Shown here: positions 59,483 to 64,000 of the stretch, piece after piece
Layout: the number at the start of each line of letters is the position of its first letter
How positions within the stretch are numbered: the first letter of the stretch is position 1
Assembly (NCBI RefSeq): GCF_014203855.1
Contig: NZ_JACHJV010000003.1
Location: forward strand, 62,001 to 126,000
Origin: Kitasatospora kifunensis
Lineage (GTDB): Bacteria > Actinomycetota > Actinomycetes > Streptomycetales > Streptomycetaceae
Reading direction: 5' to 3'
DNA: 64,000 nt
Translations under genes and position numbers: made by a program
Notes under the pieces: generated by a model
Told to the model about the DNA's origin: nothing
Seen by the model: only the letters and a program-made list of their open reading frames with translations
Databases searched by the model: none

Positions 59483-60361
59483 ATGACAACGGCTCTGGTC
59501 ACTGGCGCGAGTTACGGGATCGGCGCGGACATCGCCCGTGCGCTCGCCTTGCGCGGCCACGATCTCGTCCTCGTCGCGCGCAGCGGCGAGGCGCTTGACC
59601 GGCTTGCCACCGGCCTTGCGGCCGAGCACGGCATCACGGCGCGTCCGCTGGCCGCCGACCTGACAATCGAGGCCGATCTGGAACGGGTGGCCGAAGCGGC
59701 GTGCGGGGCGGACATCCTGGTCAACAACGCGGGCGCCGGCCTGAACAGGTCCTTCGAGCGCACCACTTGGGCGCAGGAGCAGCGGATGCTGCTGCTCAAT
59801 GTCGTCGCGCCCGCCAGACTGCTGCACGCCGCGCTGCCTGCGATGCTGCAGCGGCGCGACGGGCGGATCCTGAACGTCTCCTCGGTGGCCGCCGCCGGCC
59901 CCGTGTGGCAGGGCACCACCTACGGTGCGTCAAAGGCGTTCGGCCTCGCACTGACCGAGTCCCTGGCCTACTCCCGCCGTCTGCGTGATTCGCCGGTCGC
60001 TGTGACCGCGCTCGTGCTGGGACACACCACTTCACGGTTCCACGAAGTCGCCGGGATCGCTCCGTCACCGCCGCTGCTGACCCTCGCATCGCCGTACGTC
60101 GCCGAGCAGGCGGTGCGGGCCATGCACCGCCGCCGCCCGCCCGTCCTCTGCGTGCCGAGCCTGCGCTACAAGCTGGTGGCCGGCCTGCTGCGGCACCTTC
60201 CGCGTCGGCTCCTGACGCTGCCCGGCCTGGCCAACGACTTCACCATCGCCCCGTCCCAGGACACCGGCCCAACTGCCCTCCTCCCGGGGTCAGTCGGGGG
60301 TGACGGCGAGCACGGCGTTCTGGCCACCGAATCCGGTGGACACGGAGAGCGCGAGCTGTAG
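59483..60361 (+). CDS. SDR-family reductase of the lipid cluster
   Basis: A 292-residue SDR of the YqjQ/DltE-like fatty-acyl type: LVTGASYGIGADIARALALR, LVLVARSGEALDRLATGLAA (Arg after strand 2, so NADPH), ADILVNNAGAGLNRSFERTT, catalytic Ser in LNVSSVAAAGP, Y147 and K151 in TTYGASKAFGLAL. The C-terminal helices (YKLVAGLLRHLPRRLLTLPG) are amphipathic and may contact membranes. It could reduce the ketone made by the oxoamine synthase. Its 3' end overlaps the convergent ketosynthase gene by 72 bp. Confidence 0.87.
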   Translation: MTTALVTGASYGIGADIARALALRGHDLVLVARSGEALDRLATGLAAEHGITARPLAADLTIEADLERVAEAACGADILVNNAGAGLNRSFERTTWAQEQRMLLLNVVAPARLLHAALPAMLQRRDGRILNVSSVAAAGPVWQGTTYGASKAFGLALTESLAYSRRLRDSPVAVTALVLGHTTSRFHEVAGIAPSPPLLTLASPYVAEQAVRAMHRRRPPVLCVPSLRYKLVAGLLRHLPRRLLTLPGLANDFTIAPSQDTGPTALLPGSVGGDGEHGVLATESGGHGEREL

Positions 60362-61513
60362 CCGCCCCTCGCGGCACTTGGTAGGGATGTCGAGAGCGAC
60401 AGCCGGATCGAGGTCGTCCAGATTGGCGGTCGGCGGCACGAGGCCCTGCTCGACCGCCAGGACGGTCAGGGCCGCCTCCACCGCGCCTGCAGCACCCATC
60501 AGGTGTCCGGTCACCGCCTTGGTGGACGTCACCGGGGGGCGGTGGGGGAACAGTACGGCCAGCGCGGCCGCCTCGACCCTGTCACCCAGGGGCGTGCCGG
60601 TGCCATGGGCGTTGATGTGCGAGACGTCTTCCGCCGATGCGCCCGCGCGGGCGAGTGCCTCGCGCAGGGCCAGCACGAGCCCGGCACCGTCGGGGCTGGG
60701 CTTCACCACGTGGTGAGCGTCCGAAGAGGCACCGAACCCCCTGATGCGGGCCCGGGCCCTCGCCCCACGGGCCCGGGCGTCGGCAGTGCGCTCCAGGACC
60801 AGCATCCCCGCGCCTTCACCGATCACGAACCCGTCACGCTGGGCATCGAAGGGGCGCAGCGCCCCGGCAGGGTCGTCGAAACGATGCGACAGCGCACCGA
60901 CCCGGTCGAATCCGGCAATGTTGTACGGCGTGATCGTGGCGTCCGCGCCACCCACCAGAGCGATGTCGCAGCGCCCCAGGGCCAGCAGGTCCAGTGCCGT
61001 GCCGATGGCGGTCGCGCCGGACGCGCAGGCGGTGTTGACCGTCTGGCTGGGGCCCGTGGCGCCCAGCTCGATCGTCAGCTGCGCCGACACGGAGTTGCCC
61101 AGGGAGGCCGGCACCGCATACGGCGAGACCTCCTGCGCACCCTTGCCCAGCAGCGCGCGGTGCTCGGACTCCAGCGTCCCGATCCCACCGCTGCTGGATC
61201 CCACGACCACCGCGACGCGGGCTCCGTCCCAATGTGCCGGCTCCAGCCCGGCGTCGCTCAGCGCCTCACGGGCGGCGAGCAGCGCCAACTGGGTGCAGCG
61301 ATCGGGTCTGCGGGACCGGGCCCGACCAAGCCGCGCCGGGTCGAACTCCGCGACCGAGCAGGCCAGATGGGCGACCGGCGTCGGCGGCCCCAGCGCCGCG
61401 GTCGGCACTCCCCCGCACACCCGCTCCCAGGTGGCGTGCCAGCCGTCGCCGGCCGGTGTCACCATGCCGAGGCCGGTAACGCATACGTCCGGGACGGTCA
61501 CACGGAAGCTCAC
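60290..61513 (-). CDS. Beta-ketoacyl-ACP synthase II-type ketosynthase
   Basis: A 407-residue KAS II/FabF-like enzyme. Catalytic Cys163 in TVNTACASGATAIGTAL, His303 in HINAHGTGTPLGD, Lys332 and His337 in TSTKAVTGHLMGAAG, all intact. Termini VCVTGLGMVTPAGDG and SVSTGFGGQNAVLAV are normal. It extends an acyl chain on the adjacent ACP with malonyl-ACP. Its ATG overlaps the ACP stop by 4 bp, so both are made together. No ketoreductase, dehydratase or enoyl reductase of a full FAS is next to it. Confidence 0.92.
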   Translation of the reverse strand: MSFRVTVPDVCVTGLGMVTPAGDGWHATWERVCGGVPTAALGPPTPVAHLACSVAEFDPARLGRARSRRPDRCTQLALLAAREALSDAGLEPAHWDGARVAVVVGSSSGGIGTLESEHRALLGKGAQEVSPYAVPASLGNSVSAQLTIELGATGPSQTVNTACASGATAIGTALDLLALGRCDIALVGGADATITPYNIAGFDRVGALSHRFDDPAGALRPFDAQRDGFVIGEGAGMLVLERTADARARGARARARIRGFGASSDAHHVVKPSPDGAGLVLALREALARAGASAEDVSHINAHGTGTPLGDRVEAAALAVLFPHRPPVTSTKAVTGHLMGAAGAVEAALTVLAVEQGLVPPTANLDDLDPAVALDIPTKCREGRLQLALSVSTGFGGQNAVLAVTPD

Positions 61514-61728
61514 CGAACCGCCACGAGCGCGGCGACGTCCGCGACCGTGGCGGCGGCTCCGATCTCCTCTTCCGTCACCATCAGCCCCTTCTCCCTGCGC
61601 AGGACCAGGGCAAGTTCCACCACGGCGATGGAGTCGAGTCCTGCGTCCTCCAGGGCCGCATCCAGGCGGATATCCGACTCGGGAATCCCAAGAGAGATCA
61701 TAATATTTTTCAGTTCATCGAATGACAT
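61510..61728 (-). CDS. Acyl carrier protein
   Basis: A 72-residue ACP. The phosphopantetheine site is LEDAGLDSIAVVELALVLRR with Ser33 (D-S-I variant of DSL). The remainder, MSFDELKNIMISLGIPESDI and EEIGAAATVADVAALV, completes the four-helix pattern. TTGGAGAAAGA precedes the ATG at 61728. It is the first gene of the ACP-KS operon and is divergent from the oxoamine synthase across 184 bp. Confidence 0.92.
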   Translation of the reverse strand: MSFDELKNIMISLGIPESDIRLDAALEDAGLDSIAVVELALVLRREKGLMVTEEEIGAAATVADVAALVAVR

Positions 61729-61912
61729 TCTTTCTCCAATGAGTGAGGCCACGCCAGCGGCCTCCCCAAAATTACCATTACCCCTTCGCCAAGAACCTTC
61801 TCCGGGCCTGAACTGGTGCACCGATGTCCCGAGATGACATATTGATGGTGAACACAGAAGCGCGTCGGCCGCGCGGACCGGACCGCCCCGAGTCAACCTG
61901 GAGATCGTGCGG

Positions 61913-63172
61913 ATGGATGTATTGGAGAAGTGCCGCTCGTGGACGGCAGAACATCTGCGCGACAGGGGAGGCGACTGCTACTACCGAGCGATCAGCAGCA
62001 CCTTCAACGGCACCGAGGTCGAGTTCGAGGGCAAGCGGATGATCATGGCCGCTTCCCACGACTACCTCGGCCTCGCCGCCGACCCACGGGTGCGGGAGGC
62101 CGCCGTTGCCGCGGTACGGCGTTTCGGCACCTCGCTGGGCGGATCACGCGCAGTGAGCGGCTCCCTGGACCTCCACGAGGAACTGGAGCACCGACTGGCC
62201 CGATTCCTGGGGCAAGAGGCAGCGGCCGTACTTCCGTCCGGATACCAGGCGAATCTGATGCTGGCTCCGCTACTGACAGAAGGCCGGCATGTCTACAGCG
62301 ACTTTCTGAACCATGCCTCGCTGGACGAGGCAATCCGCCTGGGTGATGCCACGGAACGCAAATTCTTGCATGGCGACATGGACCACCTGAAGGAACTTCT
62401 CGCATCCACTTCCGGGGAGGCCGGAAAAATCATCCTCACCGACGGCATCTTCTCCGTCGGCGGAGACATCTGCAAACTCCCGGAAATGATGAAGCTGGCC
62501 GACACCCACGGCGCACAGGTCGTCGTGGACAGCTCCCACGACCTCGGGGTGCTCGGGCCCAACGGCGCCGGCGCCGGGGACCACTTCGGGCTGCGGCCCC
62601 TGCTGGTCACCAGCGCCCTCTCCAAGAGTCTTGCCTCCGTGGGCGGCGTCATCGCCGGACCAGCCGAGGTCATCCACTACCTGCGCTTCCACGCCCGGAC
62701 AGCGCTGTTCACCGCAGCGGCCTCACCGGCCAACGTCGCCGCCGCATTGACCGCACTCGAAATCCTCCAGAGCGAACCCGGGCGCCGCGCCCGGGTACTG
62801 GACCTCGCCGAGCAACTCCACCACGGTCTGCGGACGCTGGGTTACGACACTGGCACCTCGCTCACCCCTGTCGTACCCGTCCTCACCCGCGGCCGTGAGC
62901 GGTGCCTGCGCATGTGGCAGGAGCTGTGCGGAGCGGGAGTGTTCACCGCCCCCATGACCTATCCCGCCGTCAGGGCAGGCCGCGAGGTACTGCGCGTCAC
63001 GCTGACAGCCGCGCACACGGATCAGCAGCTGGTCCGGGTGCTGACCGCGTTCGACGAAGTGGGGCGCAAGGAGGGCCTCATCCCCCCACAACCCGCACGG
63101 CGGACTCCTCCCGATACCGTCGTACTTCCGGCAGCGATCGCGCCCGCCGCGACTCGCGCGTTCACCGGCTAG
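61913..63172 (+). CDS. Alpha-oxoamine synthase (AONS/serine palmitoyltransferase-like)
   Basis: A 419-residue PLP enzyme that joins an amino acid to an acyl thioester with loss of CO2. Core motifs: SHDYLGLAADPRVREAAVAA, GTSLGGSRAVSGSLDLHEEL, SDFLNHASLDEAIRLGDATE (H134 stacks on PLP), LTDGIFSVGGDICKLPEMMK, VVVDSSHDLGVLGPNG (206-212; the usual D-E-A-H is D-S-S-H), and TSALSKSLASVGGVIAGP with PLP Lys238. The C-terminus is longer than AONS. GGAG precedes the ATG. The gene for the acyl donor (ACP) is divergent and adjacent. Which amino acid is used cannot be told. Confidence 0.9.
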   Translation: MDVLEKCRSWTAEHLRDRGGDCYYRAISSTFNGTEVEFEGKRMIMAASHDYLGLAADPRVREAAVAAVRRFGTSLGGSRAVSGSLDLHEELEHRLARFLGQEAAAVLPSGYQANLMLAPLLTEGRHVYSDFLNHASLDEAIRLGDATERKFLHGDMDHLKELLASTSGEAGKIILTDGIFSVGGDICKLPEMMKLADTHGAQVVVDSSHDLGVLGPNGAGAGDHFGLRPLLVTSALSKSLASVGGVIAGPAEVIHYLRFHARTALFTAAASPANVAAALTALEILQSEPGRRARVLDLAEQLHHGLRTLGYDTGTSLTPVVPVLTRGRERCLRMWQELCGAGVFTAPMTYPAVRAGREVLRVTLTAAHTDQQLVRVLTAFDEVGRKEGLIPPQPARRTPPDTVVLPAAIAPAATRAFTG

Positions 63173-63372
63173 CCGCCGCGATTCAACCGCAGAGTGCTTC
63201 AAGTAGTGTCACCCAGCCAGGATCTGACGATCATGGCTTCTTCATTTCCTCAACTTCACAGGATGGAAGGCACGTTGGAGATTCTTGGCGCACTCCGACG
63301 GCTGCTGGCTGGCGACGGACGCGCGGCGCTACCGGTGGTTTGTACCTGAGCCATGGTTCCGCTCAACGTGTG

Positions 63373-63858
63373 TCAAGCCCTCTGCGACTCCACGGCGTAT
63401 CGCTCCAACACGCGGCGACAGAAAGGAGCCAACTTGAGCTCAAGAGCCGCGTCGTACTCGAAGGCGTCCAAGGCCTGACCCTCGGTCAGGACCATTTGGT
63501 CCGGCCGCAGCGACGTGCGCGCCTCGAAAATCGTCAGCAGCCGCCCATCGCCGTGAGCATCCACCACCCGCCACAGTGGGCGGCACTCGACCTCATCCAG
63601 CCCGAGCTCCTCTTGCAGCTCACGCAGCACCGTCTCGGCGGGCAGCTCGCCGACCTCGACCGCACCACCAAACAGCGACCAGCAACCCGGGTGGGGAATC
63701 CAGGACTTGTCGTCCCGGAGATGGAGGACGATGCCGGCGGGACTGAGCACGAGCGCCATGGCGCCGGCAGCAGTGGTCGTCCGTGCGAGCTCGCCATCCT
63801 CCGCATCGAGGAACGGCGGGGCGGCCAGCACAGTGGGATCCGGGTCGAACCAGGTCAT
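63373..63858 (-). CDS. Nudix hydrolase
   Basis: A 161-residue Nudix protein. The Nudix box (G-x5-E-x7-R-E-U-x-E-E-x-G-U) is complete: GAVEVGELPAETV, LRELQEELGL. Flanking strands GAMALVLSPAGIVLHLRDDK and IPHPGCWSLFGG are normal for the MutT-like group that hydrolyses NDP-sugars or nucleotides. Start MTWFDPDP at 63858. A single gene, probably unrelated to the lipid cluster. Confidence 0.88.
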   Translation of the reverse strand: MTWFDPDPTVLAAPPFLDAEDGELARTTTAAGAMALVLSPAGIVLHLRDDKSWIPHPGCWSLFGGAVEVGELPAETVLRELQEELGLDEVECRPLWRVVDAHGDGRLLTIFEARTSLRPDQMVLTEGQALDAFEYDAALELKLAPFCRRVLERYAVESQRA

Positions 63859-64000
63859 CCTGCTGTCTCCGTAACCTCGAAGAGCACCTGGCAGTGGGCT
63901 ACTGCACAGCACCCACTGATCCGCCTACTGAGAGTCCAGATCTGTGGCGTGGCGATCAAGTCACGCTTCATGCGCCACAGTCTAGCGATCTTGCCCTGGG

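Noticed and set aside
61907..63172. Biotin biosynthesis BioF
   Set aside because: No other bio genes are near, an ACP and ketosynthase are adjacent, and the DEAH motif is changed; the broader alpha-oxoamine synthase call is safer.
1..64000. tRNA, rRNA or known riboswitch genes
   Set aside because: None recognised by reading both strands; a covariance-model scan (tRNAscan-SE, Rfam) would be needed to exclude small RNAs.

Overview
The window is high-GC (roughly 70%) actinomycete DNA. Codon third positions are strongly G/C, GTG starts are common, twin-arginine and Ala-rich signal peptides are frequent, and the gene families (G1 peptidases, CYP105-like P450s, GH64 glucanase, WS/DGAT acyltransferases, anti-sigma-type ATPases) are those of Streptomyces or Kitasatospora. 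No rRNA, tRNA, replication or ribosomal genes were seen. Truncated genes and insertion-sequence scraps are so dense that an accessory chromosome-arm region is the likeliest setting; that placement is inference.

Layout. 1-2440: end of a LysR regulator, a small secreted protein and two decayed transposase fragments. 2.5-9.5 kb: stand-alone genes including a PIN/antitoxin pair, a DNA glycosylase with a VOC protein divergent from a MarR regulator, a secreted three-repeat protein and a sigma-4-like protein. 9.9-19.3 kb: exported proteins (two G1 peptidases, a GH64 glucanase with a C-terminal carbohydrate-binding domain, a class-A-like serine hydrolase), a cyclic phosphodiesterase, an SMP-30-like propeller and a P-loop kinase. 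19.8-27 kb: regulator/enzyme pairs (TetR-MFS, HxlR-NmrA-like, an ArsR-SDR pair just before) and a run of SDR genes split by a palindromic element. 27-35 kb: a decay zone where most genes carry a deletion or lack an end. 35-41 kb: an MFS transporter and anti-sigma-type ATPase divergent from a MarR gene that leads a complete P450-ferredoxin-ferredoxin reductase set. 41-49 kb: a three-repeat protein, a DapL-like aminotransferase, a GAMT-like methyltransferase and a MarR-controlled epimerase/M24/NTF2 operon. 49-54 kb: transposase debris, an MBL-fold hydrolase and two abutting complete IS5-type elements. 54.3-63.2 kb: an unusual redox and lipid gene set. The window ends with a Nudix hydrolase.

The last region is the best candidate for an undescribed pathway. 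A free-standing ketosynthase and acyl carrier protein (overlapping by 4 bp) lie divergent from an alpha-oxoamine synthase. Beside them are an SDR reductase, two WS/DGAT-like acyltransferases with HHxxxDG motifs, a P450 without the usual I-helix acid-alcohol pair, and a rubredoxin with one of its four cysteines replaced by serine. Together they could make an acyl chain, couple it to an amino acid, reduce the ketone and acylate the product, giving a sphingoid-like amino-alcohol lipid or an alkyl-pyrroline. This is inferred from domain content only.

Regulation is often readable: several divergent promoters carry near-perfect inverted repeats that fit the adjacent MarR or TetR regulator.
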